This document shows, in pieces, positions 16,613-25,381 of a stretch of DNA of 64,000 nt. Numbering within the stretch: the stretch's first letter is position 1; the number at the start of each line of letters is the position of its first letter. The DNA is from JAJZAM01 sp027391075 (GTDB lineage Bacteria; Actinomycetota; Acidimicrobiia; Acidimicrobiales; Palsa-688): positions 62,001-126,000 of the forward strand of contig DAHYHI010000055.1 in assembly GCA_027391075.1 (NCBI GenBank). Reading direction: 5' to 3'. Both the position numbers and the translations under genes were made by a program. The notes beneath the pieces were generated by a model that worked only from the letters and a program-made list of their open reading frames with translations, did no database searches and was not told the DNA's origin.

Positions 16613-17043
16613 CTGACTTTCCCCAGTTCGATTCGCACGTCGCCGCGATGATGGTGGCTGCGGACGGATCGGGTTCGGGTGGCCTTCCCGGGTATCTCGG
16701 GATGAAGATCGTAGACGTCGGACCGGGAGTTCTCGCCTGCGAGCTGGAGGTGACCGCCGAGCTTCTCAACCCGTTCGGAGCTGCCCACGGTGGGGTGATC
16801 TCGGCTCTCGTCGACCATGTCCTCGGAGCGGTGTGCATGCCGGTCGTGCCGCCGGGATCATGGCCTGCGACCAGCGAGTTCAAGCTGAACTTCACCGCCC
16901 CGGCCCGTGCCGGTACGATGCGGGCTGAGGCGAGGATCGTTTCGTTGTCGAAGCGCACGGCGATCGTGCGGGTCGACGTGACCAACGAGTCCCGCTTGGT
17001 GGGAGTCGCGCAAGGAACCGTCACGGTAATGGCGCCTCGCTGA
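16609..17043 (+). CDS. PaaI-family hotdog thioesterase
   Basis: A 144-residue single hotdog domain. The motif NPFGAAHGGVISALVDHVLG contains the HGG and the acidic residue typical of PaaI/DHNA-CoA thioesterases acting on acyl-CoA. It is translationally coupled to menC by an ATGA overlap, which suggests hydrolysis of 1,4-dihydroxy-2-naphthoyl-CoA. A general aryl- or acyl-CoA clean-up role is possible. The C-terminal strands (AIVRVDVTNE, VGVAQGTVTVM) are complete. Confidence 0.85.
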   Translation: MTDFPQFDSHVAAMMVAADGSGSGGLPGYLGMKIVDVGPGVLACELEVTAELLNPFGAAHGGVISALVDHVLGAVCMPVVPPGSWPATSEFKLNFTAPARAGTMRAEARIVSLSKRTAIVRVDVTNESRLVGVAQGTVTVMAPR

Positions 17044-17083
17044 CGTTCAGTCCTCGAAGTAGTAGAAGCGCTGATTGCGCGTG

Positions 17084-17905
17084 CTAGGACAAGAGCGCCT
17101 CGATGTCGCTGGCGCTGAGCGACGCAGACTCGAATCCGCCGGAGTCCATCACCCCAGCGAAGAGCTCCGCTTTGCGGGCTTTTAGCGCCATCACCTTCTC
17201 TTCTATGATCCCGCTGGCCACGTAACGGTAGACGATGACCTTGCTCGTCTGGGCGACGGCGCGAACCCCCCTGCTCCAGGCACCATGCCAGCTCGAGCGT
17301 AGGACCCGGGCTGTGAGTGACGCAGCAGACGACGACGTCAGCAGGAGTTGGCGGGGGAGCATAAGAGGCGTCACAGGATGTGACGGCCATCTGGCGGCGA
17401 AGTCGGGGGCGCAACTCGGCTTCGAAGACGTCCACCTCCTTTGCCGGTACTTCGATAGTGGTGGCCGCTTTGATCAGTTCGACAGCCCGGAGCGCTTAAC
17501 TGCTGCGACAGAGGCGCAAGCAGCAGCGCTGGAGTACGGGTCGTCTGGGGCGTCCCATCCCAACACACGAGTCCGTGGGGTGGGTCGCCGACTAGGAGCA
17601 GGCTGTCGGATGCCAGCAGCCGCCCGCCGTGGACGAGATTCGGCGTGATCCGCAGGAAGGAGCCGTCGAGAGCGGCATCCAGTTCCGCGGCGGCTGCCTC
17701 TTGGCTTAGTGTCACGGGTGCGGCGTTTCGCCCAGCAGCGACGAGGTAGAGGCCCAGCTCGCTCGCTTGGCCTAAAAGGTCCTAGAGCCGCCGGCTCCCA
17801 ACCGACTCAAGCCAGACGGCCTCGTCCCCCGAGGAAACCCAGCGACGGTTGCCGTAGAGGCGCGCTAGAGCTTGCAACTCCCTGAGAAGTGAGATGTGCT
17901 CAGTA
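17084..17905 (-). pseudogene. Decayed SNF2-family helicase
   Basis: Read on the minus strand, an N-terminal piece (LLRELQALARLYGNRRWVSSGDEAVWLE) continues after an in-frame TAG into VAAGRNAAPVTLSQEAAAAELD and ITPNLVHGGRLLASDSLLL. It then breaks into other frames (VFEAELRPRLRRQMAV; TPADVVVCC) and finishes with an intact SNF2 C-terminus, AQTSKVIVYRYVASG followed by IIEEKVMALKARKAELF. That tail is the post-motif-VI signature of SNF2 ATPases. Most of the roughly 1,000-residue helicase, including Walker A and DEAH, is missing. So the locus holds one stop, at least two frameshifts and a large deletion. It is a relic with no expected product. Confidence 0.75.
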
Positions 17906-18353
17906 CAGTAGCTCGTCGCACCCCAGCTTGCTCGCCAGCCCACCAGGTACTCCAAGGAACCTCAGGTCACGTTGCTGCGCACCCAGTTACCCGTGCTGGA
18001 ATGTGTCACAGGACGCAGTCGCACTCCGGGGCGCGTGACCCGCTGCGAAGCTGCCGTGGAGCCGCGAGCTGCTATGGGCCGGGAGGGGACCAGCTCGAAT
18101 TGCAGGCCGAGCGGTTCAGGCTCACGGTCTGTTGCCCCCGGCGACGGCTGCTAGGGGCCGCCGTGCCGGCCGGGGTGCTTCGAGACAACAATGACTCCAA
18201 GGGCTCCTTCCAGCGCCCCGCCGTCCCGAGCGTCACCTAGACGCCATCTGATCGCAACCTTGCTTTCACTACGGGCGAGTTTACGGGTCACCCGGTCTTG
18301 TCCTGTCAGGCTCTCACATGACAACCAGGTTCGCCGTAGCCTATCGTTCGGGC
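17906..18353. other. Intergenic region, nothing recognised
   Basis: About 450 bases between the SNF2 relic and the SDR gene. Open frames here have no domain-like composition on either strand. It may be more decayed helicase sequence plus the promoter of the SDR/enoyl-CoA hydratase pair. Confidence 0.4.
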
Positions 18354-19130
18354 ATGGACATTCAAGGAACTTCGTCAATAGTCACCGGGGGTGCCTCCGG
18401 GTTGGGTGAGGCGACCGTGCGCAGACTCGCCCAGAGAGGCGCCCGCGTCGTCGTGCTCGATATGCAAGAGGAGAAGGGAGAATCCCTCGCCAAGGAGGTG
18501 GGCGGTGTGTTCGTGAAAGCGGACGTCACCAACACCGAAGAGGTGATAGCAGCAGTCGAGGCCGCCAAAGAGCTCGGCCCGCTTCGTTCTCTGGTCAACT
18601 GCGCTGGTATAGGGGCGGCTAGCCGGACCATCGGCAAGGACGGCACCTACGAATCGGCTTTCAACCTCGACTACTTCGCCAAGGTGATACAGATCAACCT
18701 GATCGGGACTTTCAACTGCATCCGCCTCGCCGCGACAGCCATGAGTCTCACCGAACCCCTCGAGGACAACGAAAGGGGGGCGATCGTGAACACGGCCTCT
18801 CTAGCGGCCTTCGACGGACAAATCGGCCAAGCCGCCTACTCCGCTTCGAAAGGTGGAGTCGTAGGTATGACACTCCCGATCGCACGCGACCTAGGTGTGG
18901 TCGGAATCCGTGTCAACACCATCGCCCCTGGGCTCATCGACACGCCTATCTACGGCTCCGGTGAGGCTTCGGAGGCTTTCAAGGACAAACTGAAGAAGGA
19001 CGTGATCTTCCCCGACCGGCTCGGCAAGCCCGACGAGTTCGCCTCCCTCGCATTGGAACTGGTGACTAACAGTTACATGAACGGTGAGACCATCCGCATC
19101 GACGGCGCTGCCCGTCTCGGCCCCAAGTAG
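18354..19130 (+). CDS. SDR-family 3-hydroxyacyl-CoA dehydrogenase-like (HSD17B10 type)
   Basis: A 258-residue classical short-chain dehydrogenase. The nucleotide loop is TGGASGLGEA, NCAGIG is in the family position, and the active site has Ser (NTASLAA) and YSASK. The long insert between NCAGIG and the catalytic Ser, together with the IAPGLIDTPI stretch and a conserved tail, resembles type-10 17-beta-HSD / 2-methyl-3-hydroxyacyl-CoA dehydrogenases that oxidise 3-hydroxyacyl-CoA with NAD. ATG 18354 is the start. The enoyl-CoA hydratase begins 7 nt downstream, giving two successive beta-oxidation steps from one transcript. Confidence 0.87.
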   Translation: MDIQGTSSIVTGGASGLGEATVRRLAQRGARVVVLDMQEEKGESLAKEVGGVFVKADVTNTEEVIAAVEAAKELGPLRSLVNCAGIGAASRTIGKDGTYESAFNLDYFAKVIQINLIGTFNCIRLAATAMSLTEPLEDNERGAIVNTASLAAFDGQIGQAAYSASKGGVVGMTLPIARDLGVVGIRVNTIAPGLIDTPIYGSGEASEAFKDKLKKDVIFPDRLGKPDEFASLALELVTNSYMNGETIRIDGAARLGPK

Positions 19131-19136
19131 GCTGCT

Positions 19137-19904
19137 GTGGCGACAATCGACTACGCCGTCGACGGCCATGTAGCCGTCATCACAATAAACCGACCGGAGG
19201 CCCGAAACGCCGTGAACGGCGAAGTGGCCAGGGGGATCGAAGAGGCCATAGACCGTCTCGAATCTGACGATTCGCTTTGGCTGGGAGTGCTCACCGGTGT
19301 GCCCCCGGTCTTCTCCGCCGGGGCGGACCTGAAAGAGATCAACGCTGGCCGGGGTGCCGATCTGGGTACAGAGCGGGGAGGGTTCGCCGGCATCGCCAAG
19401 CGGGAAAGGACTAAGCCGATAATCGCCGCCGTGGACGGACCCGCCCTCGCTGGTGGTACAGAGATCTGCCTGTCCTGCGACCTCATAGTCGCGTCGACGA
19501 CAGCACGATTCGGAATCCCTGAGGTAAAGCGGTGCTTGGTGGCGGCGGGTGGTGGCCTGTTTCGCTTGCCGCGCAAAGTGCCTTTCAACATAGCGATGGA
19601 GCTTGCCCTTACCGGTGACCCAATTGACGCCGAACGCGCCTACCACTTTGGGTTGGTCAACAGGCTCTGCGATCCAGGTCAGGCGCTTAGTACTGCGATG
19701 GAACTGGCCCGCCAGATCGAAGCCAACGCCCCCGTCGCCGTCAGGGCGAGTCGCAGGGTTATCTACGCCGCCATGACCGAGGATGAAGACATGGGCTGGC
19801 GCCTTTCCGGGGAGGGAATGGCGGAGGCCATGCGAAGCGAGGACATGAAGGAAGGCCTGACGGCTTTCATCGAAAAGCGTCCGCCTCAGTGGTCAGGTAA
19901 GTAA
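19137..19904 (+). CDS. Enoyl-CoA hydratase/isomerase family
   Basis: A 255-residue crotonase-fold protein. The oxyanion-hole segments FSAGADLKEI and ALAGGTEICLSCDLIVA are present, as is a glutamate in FGIPEVKR at the catalytic position. The C-terminal EGLTAFIEKRPPQW is typical of trimeric hydratases. It adds water to, or isomerises, 2-enoyl-CoA. GTG 19137 lies 7 nt after the SDR stop, so the two form a beta-oxidation pair. Chain-length or ring specificity cannot be read from the sequence. Confidence 0.9.
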   Translation: MATIDYAVDGHVAVITINRPEARNAVNGEVARGIEEAIDRLESDDSLWLGVLTGVPPVFSAGADLKEINAGRGADLGTERGGFAGIAKRERTKPIIAAVDGPALAGGTEICLSCDLIVASTTARFGIPEVKRCLVAAGGGLFRLPRKVPFNIAMELALTGDPIDAERAYHFGLVNRLCDPGQALSTAMELARQIEANAPVAVRASRRVIYAAMTEDEDMGWRLSGEGMAEAMRSEDMKEGLTAFIEKRPPQWSGK

Positions 19905-20030
19905 AAGTAATTCACTGCAGCCGATGGCCGGCGCCGGGGAGCCCTAAAGGTTACTCGGCCCGGCCCGGGTTTCAGGTACTTTTCAGGTCGAGGTCACTGC
20001 TCGTTCAGGTCCCCGCAAGAACATAGCCAA

Positions 20031-21299
20031 GTGGGTTCGGCGTTGCGCGGAGATTCGGTCCCACGACTCCAAGGCGGGGCCCGCTGCCATCTGGCAGCGA
20101 TCGACGTAGTCCGATTCCTCACGATCGGTGGCGTCATCCTCGTGCATTCGACGTCTTTCGCCAACTCGAACTCGTCGCTTGTAGCCAACGCTGTCCTACA
20201 GCTGGCGCATGTGACCCGGTCGGTATTCCTGATGCTCTCGGGGTTCGTGCTTACCTACAGCTACCTCCGCCGGCCCCTCGGTCGTCGATCGTTCTGGTCG
20301 CGGCGCTACCCTCTCATCTTGGTCCCGTACGTCATGTGGAGCGCTATCTACTTCGTAGCTGACGGCGAGGTGCACCCAGCTTGGAGTTCGCTCGGTAACT
20401 TCGTGGTCGACCTTAGCGATGCCCACGCCCACTTCCACTTGTACTTCTTGTTGTTGACGATGCAGCTCTATCTCGTTTTCCCGGCGCTTATGGTTGCACT
20501 CCGGCGCTGGCCGAAGGCGCTAACGCCGGCATTGGTCGTCACCGGCGTCGTGCAGTTGGCTTTCACCGGGGCTGCCGAGTACGGCTGGCGCCCTCCTGTG
20601 CTCGGAATGTGGTTCGAGCATCCGAGCTCATGGCTGTTCAGTTACACCTTCTACGTGGTGGGAGGGGTCGCTGCCGGGGCGCACTTCGACTCCGTGTCGG
20701 TGTGGGTCAGGTCCCACTACCGCCTCGCCGGCTTGTCGATAGCCGTTGTGGCGATAGTCGGCCTTGGAGTGTACGTGTTCAACATGGAGGTTCTCGGGTA
20801 CGCTCCGATCAAAGCCAGCGCTGTGTTCCAGCCGGCCAACGTGGTCGAGGTGGTCGCTGCAACGCTGTCCCAATTCGCCCTGGGAATGTGGCTCGCCGAA
20901 AGGGCTTCGGCTGCTCATCTCTCCTGGCTGGAGAGATCGTCGGACGTGTCTTTCGGGGTTTACCTTGCCCACCCCCTGCTGCTATCCGCCGTCCTTGACA
21001 TTGCGGTCTCGAGCGGTCTTTCAAGCTTCTTGTCCGGTGTGCCGAGTCCACTTGTCGAAGTCATGGTCGTCTTTGGACTCGTCCCATTCCTTTATACGGT
21101 AACTTTTGTAGTTATACAACTGGCGCGCCGAAGCGGGCTGAGCCTTGCTTTGACTGGGCGTCGCGCTACGAAGCGGCCGGCTACGGTAGTTTCAGGCGTG
21201 TCTGTAGCAGGAGACGTAGCCGTCATAGCGGGTGCTGCTAGGCCGCACATCGCTGGCGTGGCGACTACCGGCGATGCAACTCCTGCGGTGCTGGGATGA
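20031..21299 (+). CDS. Acyltransferase 3 family membrane protein (OafA-like)
   Basis: A 422-residue multi-pass membrane protein. The N-terminal IDVVRFLTIGGVILVHS is the family signature, with the catalytic-type histidine in the first helix pair; about ten hydrophobic helices follow. These enzymes move acetyl or acyl groups onto surface polysaccharides, lipids or antibiotics. GTG 20031 precedes about 22 polar residues before helix 1. The C-terminal tail of some 50 residues is Ala/Thr/Val-rich. The stop overlaps the start of the secreted esterase by ATGA, so an esterification/de-esterification pair acting on envelope material is an attractive but unproven reading. Confidence 0.88.
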   Translation: MGSALRGDSVPRLQGGARCHLAAIDVVRFLTIGGVILVHSTSFANSNSSLVANAVLQLAHVTRSVFLMLSGFVLTYSYLRRPLGRRSFWSRRYPLILVPYVMWSAIYFVADGEVHPAWSSLGNFVVDLSDAHAHFHLYFLLLTMQLYLVFPALMVALRRWPKALTPALVVTGVVQLAFTGAAEYGWRPPVLGMWFEHPSSWLFSYTFYVVGGVAAGAHFDSVSVWVRSHYRLAGLSIAVVAIVGLGVYVFNMEVLGYAPIKASAVFQPANVVEVVAATLSQFALGMWLAERASAAHLSWLERSSDVSFGVYLAHPLLLSAVLDIAVSSGLSSFLSGVPSPLVEVMVVFGLVPFLYTVTFVVIQLARRSGLSLALTGRRATKRPATVVSGVSVAGDVAVIAGAARPHIAGVATTGDATPAVLG

Positions 21300-22327
21300 T
21301 CGGTCGGCGCGAACTGGGGCAAGACCGTAGGAAGCGCGGCCTCGCCTATCTGGCGGTCCTGCTCGCCGCCGGAGCATTAGTGCTCGCAGCTGTGCTTGTG
21401 GGCGATCCAACTTTGACTAACGCAGCGTCGCACGCCGGGTCGACGCCCCACGCCGTAGCCGCGGCTCGCAGCGAGCGCACAAGTGCCTCCGCTGTGTCGC
21501 AGGCTTCGACTCCGGCTGGAGACAGGTCGACCCCTACCAGGACTGAGATCATGTGGTCATCGAAGACCTATTCGATGACCTTCGACGGGCTTACGAGAAA
21601 CTACATGGTTTTCACGCCCGAGCTGGTCTCAGCTAGTCAGCTGCCAGTCGTCGTCGAGCTGGGCGGGTGTTGCACCACAGTCGACGTCGAGGTCGCGCGG
21701 GCCGACTTCCGGCAAGTTGCTAGCCCGGCGCTCCTCGTTTACCCGGAGTACGTGGACGAAAACTGGAACGCTGGAGCTTGTTGTGGGACGCCGGCGACTG
21801 ACCACATCGACGATGCCGGCTTCGTGAATGCTGTTATATCGCAGGTCAAGGCCTCCCAGCCTGCGGCCTCCCAAGGGCCCGTCTACCTCGCCGGGTACTC
21901 GAATGGCGGGAAGCTGGCGATGATGTTGGCGTGTCAGAATCCCTCCCAGTTCGCCGCTGTAGCGGTCTACGGAGCCACTCGGACCTCTGACTGCCCTGCG
22001 GTCGATTCGGAGTCGGTGCTGATAATGGCCGGCAGCGCGGACCCTGCGACGGCGATCTCCGGCACTCCCGTCGTTCAGAACGCGTACACGGAGCCGACGG
22101 TCGACGAGCTCGTAACTGACTACCGAAGCGCCGACGGCTGTAGCCAAGCGGCCGTTACGAGGGTGCTGGGGACGGCGACCGAGGCGCTGTGGGGAGAATG
22201 TCAGGGGGCCAGACAGGTCGCAGAAGTCGTCTACCAAGGCGACAACCACACTTGGCCGGAGACGTCAGGACCGACTCCCTCTGCCCAGTCCGTAATGTGG
22301 AGTTTCTTCGCATCGCTAGGCGCCTAG
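21296..22327 (+). CDS. Secreted PHB-depolymerase/feruloyl-esterase-like hydrolase
   Basis: A 343-residue alpha/beta hydrolase behind an N-terminal signal-anchor (AYLAVLLAAGALVLAAVLV) and a Ser/Thr/Ala-rich linker to about residue 80. The catalytic domain has VVVELGGCC at the oxyanion strand, nucleophile GYSNGGKLAMM, an acid in IMAGSADP, and His in GDNHTWP. This matches the LpqC/polyhydroxybutyrate depolymerase-like esterase family. Cysteine pairs (GGCC, GACCG) suggest disulfides in an exported protein. It is coupled to the acyltransferase upstream. The polymeric substrate is unknown. Confidence 0.85.
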   Translation: MIGRRELGQDRRKRGLAYLAVLLAAGALVLAAVLVGDPTLTNAASHAGSTPHAVAAARSERTSASAVSQASTPAGDRSTPTRTEIMWSSKTYSMTFDGLTRNYMVFTPELVSASQLPVVVELGGCCTTVDVEVARADFRQVASPALLVYPEYVDENWNAGACCGTPATDHIDDAGFVNAVISQVKASQPAASQGPVYLAGYSNGGKLAMMLACQNPSQFAAVAVYGATRTSDCPAVDSESVLIMAGSADPATAISGTPVVQNAYTEPTVDELVTDYRSADGCSQAAVTRVLGTATEALWGECQGARQVAEVVYQGDNHTWPETSGPTPSAQSVMWSFFASLGA

Positions 22328-22413
22328 CGGGCTCAGGCTCCCCGGTGTAGCCCGAGGGCGGTCGAGCGGGGTATGCTCTAGGCTGAGTCACACTGCACAA
22401 GCCGTACCGACCC

Positions 22414-22487
22414 GGGGACGTAGCTCAGCCGGCTAGAGCACCTGCTTTGCAAGCAGGGGGTCGTGGGTTCGAGTCCCATCGTCTCCA
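22414..22487 (+). tRNA. tRNA-Ala (TGC)
   Basis: The acceptor GGGGACG pairs with CGTCTCC (one G-T), the D arm is AGCTCAGCCGGCTAGAGC, the anticodon loop TTTGCAA gives TGC, and the T arm is GTGGGTTCGAGTCCCAT. No CCA is encoded. It lies directly upstream of the broken toxin-antitoxin module. Confidence 0.95.
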
Positions 22488-22505
22488 CTTGGCACATGTG
22501 GCCCT

Positions 22506-22658
22506 ATGCGCTACGGTGAGGTTGTCTGTAGTAAATCCGTCCGCGACTTGCGAAACACGGTCAGCGAGGTGCTTCGTCGGGTCGAGGGCGGGGAGCGGTT
22601 GACCCTAGCGGCAGACCGGTCCCCTGTGGACGAGATCGTGCCAATCCGCCGCCAATAG
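22506..22658 (+). CDS. VapB/Phd-type antitoxin
   Basis: A 50-residue protein from ATG 22506. It contains SKSVRDLRNTVSEVLRRVE followed by GGERLTLAADRSPVDEIVPI, the N-terminal DNA-binding/dimerisation fold of Phd/YefM-VapB antitoxins. It normally neutralises a PIN-domain RNase encoded immediately downstream and autoregulates the operon. Here it ends in TAG overlapping the residual toxin frame, so the toxin partner is truncated. It lies 18 nt after tRNA-Ala. Confidence 0.75.
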   Translation: MRYGEVVCSKSVRDLRNTVSEVLRRVEGGERLTLAADRSPVDEIVPIRRQ

Positions 22659-22834
22659 ATGCCGAGGTGGCGCGTCAGTTTGCCCGCATCGTTGCCGCGC
22701 TGCGCGCACGTAGCCGCCGGGTCCCGATCCCCGACGCGCTTGTCGCTGCCACCGCGATTGTCGAGCAGATCCCAGTCGTCACCCAGGACACCGACTATCA
22801 GGCGATCCCCGGCGTCGAAGTTATCCGGGTCTGA
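22655..22834 (+). pseudogene. Truncated VapC PIN-domain toxin
   Basis: Only the C-terminal half of a PIN nuclease remains: ARIVAALRARSRR, then VPIPDALVAATA with the third acidic residue, then PVVTQDTDYQAIPGVEVIRV with the fourth. The N-terminal half with the first catalytic Asp is absent; the preceding frame runs into the antitoxin. A GTG at 22667 could start a product of about 55 residues, but it would lack the nuclease core, so this is a relic. Confidence 0.72.
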
Positions 22835-22947
22835 TCTCCGCCCGCCGCGCCTGAGGCAAGCCGTCGCGACCCGTACCGCCATCGCTAGCAGCCGGACTTC
22901 CTCTCTTTCCGAGACATCAAGGAATCCTTTGGCCGCCCCGACGATAC

Positions 22948-23901
22948 GTGACGATGGTGACTTCTGGGGCAGTGAAGTTGCAGCGAGGGCTAGACGACGA
23001 GGTAAGAGCAGTCGACGAAGAGGACCGTGCCTTGATCCACGCTCTCCGTCAGTGCCCGCATCCTGTTGTCATCCACCGGCAAGGGAAGATCTGTTGGGCT
23101 AATATCGCAGCGACGGAACTTTTCGAGGTCGAAGGCGAGGCCCGGGGACTGCCGCTGAGCGTCTTCATCACCGAGAGCTCGACAGACCTAGTACTGCGGC
23201 GAATAGGCGGCGTCTTCGACTCAGGGAAGGCCACTGTAGGAGAGGTTCGACTGCGGACCGCCAAAGGTCGCCCGCTGGTTGTGGAAACGTGTGCCAGTCG
23301 CACAAGCTGGCAGGGCCAGCCAGCTGTCTACCTGGTGGTTTGGGACGTGACCGCGCGGCGGGAGCAGGCGGATCGCCTGTCCTGGGCGGCTAATCATGAC
23401 GCGCTGACCGGCCTACCCAACCGTTTGATGCTCGCAGATCGGCTCCGATCCGACATAGCTGGACTGTCGGCCGGGCCGGGGATGGTAGCGGTGTTCTTCG
23501 TCGATCTCGACGGCTACAAGGCAATCAATGACACCTTCGGGCACATAGCCGGCGACGAGGTGCTACGAAAGATCGCTTCACGCCTCGCCGGGTCAGTGAA
23601 TCCGGGTGACCTCGTAGCTCGATACGGGGGTGACGAGTTCGTAGTCGTCTGCACCTCTCCGTCGGTCCGGAGGATCGAAGACGTCAGAGCCATGGCGTGT
23701 CTACTCCAAAGCGCCGTGGCCAAGCCAACGAGACTTGCTCAGAGCCGGGTGGAGATCACCGCAAGTGTCGGGTGGGCCACGACGAGCGATCCCACTTGCA
23801 TCATCGGGGACTTACTGGCTCGGGCTGACGAGGCGTCATATGAAGCTAAACGGTACAGGCGGCCGGCCCTGTCACCTGCCGCGGGATGCGTATGTGACTG
23901 A
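22948..23901 (+). CDS. PAS-GGDEF diguanylate cyclase
   Basis: A 317-residue soluble protein. A PAS fold spans about residues 25-135 (HPVVIHRQGKICWANIAATELF). It is joined by a short coiled linker to a GGDEF domain starting at DALTGLPNR (151-159), with the intact RYGGDEF active site at 226-231. The product would be cyclic di-GMP. The inhibitory I-site RxxD is replaced by NPGD just before the active site, so product inhibition there should be lost. GTG 22948 and ATG 22954 are both possible starts. It stands alone between a toxin relic and a convergent aminotransferase. Confidence 0.9.
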   Translation: MTMVTSGAVKLQRGLDDEVRAVDEEDRALIHALRQCPHPVVIHRQGKICWANIAATELFEVEGEARGLPLSVFITESSTDLVLRRIGGVFDSGKATVGEVRLRTAKGRPLVVETCASRTSWQGQPAVYLVVWDVTARREQADRLSWAANHDALTGLPNRLMLADRLRSDIAGLSAGPGMVAVFFVDLDGYKAINDTFGHIAGDEVLRKIASRLAGSVNPGDLVARYGGDEFVVVCTSPSVRRIEDVRAMACLLQSAVAKPTRLAQSRVEITASVGWATTSDPTCIIGDLLARADEASYEAKRYRRPALSPAAGCVCD

Positions 23902-23936
23902 GATGCACCCAGCGGGCCTCTCGGAGCTGCGCAGCG

Positions 23937-25250
23937 TCAGAGCGTGTCGGTGACTCTCTTTCCCGCTGCTGCATGCACCGCAGCGATGAGACGTTCGGTT
24001 CCTTCTTTCGCCTCGGTGTCGTTTAGCGACAGCGGCGGAGCGATCCGAAGCACGTTGCCGCGAAGGCCACCCCTGCCGATGAGCAGGCCGAGAGATCTGG
24101 CCTCCTCCACCACTTTGGTAGCTGCCGTGGGGTCGGGCTTGTGTGTCGACGGCTCGACGAGCTCGACACCTATCATCAAGCCCTTTCCCCGAATATCGAC
24201 AATCGCTGGCAAGTGTCCCACAGAAGAGCGGAGCCGTTCGAAAATTAGATTCCCCACGCGCTGAGCGTTCGACTGCAGGTCGTGGGACAAGAGGTACTCG
24301 AGGTTCGCCAATGCACCCGCCGACGCCAACGGGTTCCCCCCGAAAGTAGATATCGAGTTGACGTGGACCGAATCGATCAAGTCGGCCCGACCTACTACGC
24401 CGCCCATGGCCAGTCCATTGCCTAGCCCCTTAGCGAACGTGATCAAGTCGGGGGTGATCGAATGGGCTTGGTACCCCCAGAAATGCTCCCCGGTGCGTCC
24501 CCATCCGGTTTGAACCTCGTCGGCGACGAACAGGATTCCTCGTTCGTCGAGTACCCCTTTCAGGGCACCGAATAAGCCGTCGGGTGGTACGACGAACCCC
24601 CCTACGCCCTGTATAGGTTCGGCGATCAAGCAGGCGACGTCGCCGGCGGTCGTGGTATCGAGTGTCTCGCGAAGGTCGTCAGCGGCGAGACGGCAGTGGT
24701 CTTGGTCGCTCATACCGGCGAACGGTCCGCGGAGGCGATCTCCACCGTGCAGGTAGCTCACCTGAAAAGGACTTAGGCTGCTCGAAGACCAAGAACTGTT
24801 TCCTGTTACCGCCATCGCAGCGAATGAGCGTCCGTGGTAGCTGTTGCGCATGGCGAGCACCTGGTTGGAGCGGCGCGCTGCGCAGCACAACATCAGTGCA
24901 GTGTCGTTGGCCTCGCTGCCCGAATTCACGAAGAACACCTTCGCATCAGGTATCCCCGACAGTGAAGCTATCTTCTCCGCCAGTTCGACCATAGGGCGGA
25001 TCAGATAGAGCGTGGAAGAGTGCAGGATGCGACCCGCCTGTGAGCGGATGGCATCGACTACCTCGGGCACGGCGTGCCCGGTCATGGTGGTTAGGATGCC
25101 CCCGAAAAAGTCCAGGTAATCGTTTCCATCGGAATCGGTAACCCAGCACCCGGATCCGCTCACTAGCTCGACCGGATGCTTGTAGAGGAGGCTCAGCCAC
25201 GACGGCATTACTGCTCTGTGACGGCCCAGCAACTCGTCGCTATTGCTCAT
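23937..25250 (-). CDS. Class III pyridoxal-phosphate aminotransferase
   Basis: A 437-residue omega-aminotransferase. The PLP lysine is K274 (TFAKGLGNG), the cofactor-stacking aspartate is D244 in FVADEVQTGWGRTG, and the phosphate-binding loop is NSGSEANDTA. The N-terminus PVELVSGSGCWVTDSDGNDYLDFFGG resembles the AGXT2/4-aminobutyrate/ornithine-type group that transfers amino groups from terminal amines to oxo-acids. ATG 25250 is the start. It is monocistronic, convergent with the diguanylate cyclase. The exact amine donor cannot be told from motifs. Confidence 0.9.
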   Translation of the reverse strand: MSNSDELLGRHRAVMPSWLSLLYKHPVELVSGSGCWVTDSDGNDYLDFFGGILTTMTGHAVPEVVDAIRSQAGRILHSSTLYLIRPMVELAEKIASLSGIPDAKVFFVNSGSEANDTALMLCCAARRSNQVLAMRNSYHGRSFAAMAVTGNSSWSSSSLSPFQVSYLHGGDRLRGPFAGMSDQDHCRLAADDLRETLDTTTAGDVACLIAEPIQGVGGFVVPPDGLFGALKGVLDERGILFVADEVQTGWGRTGEHFWGYQAHSITPDLITFAKGLGNGLAMGGVVGRADLIDSVHVNSISTFGGNPLASAGALANLEYLLSHDLQSNAQRVGNLIFERLRSSVGHLPAIVDIRGKGLMIGVELVEPSTHKPDPTAATKVVEEARSLGLLIGRGGLRGNVLRIAPPLSLNDTEAKEGTERLIAAVHAAAGKRVTDTL

Positions 25251-25381
25251 GTCATCGATCCCTTGGTCCCTAGTCTCGAGGTCCGCACCACGAGCTTGGA
25301 TCGAGGTTATCTTGAATTAGGCAGCGGTTGACGCTTGGGCGGGGTGCTTGCCAGCGGGCTTTCAAGGCACGGATCGGGCTA

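Noticed and set aside
16581..17435. A 284-residue minus-strand frame over the thioesterase
   Set aside because: Only its first part matches decayed SNF2 sequence; the remainder is antisense to the intact hotdog gene.
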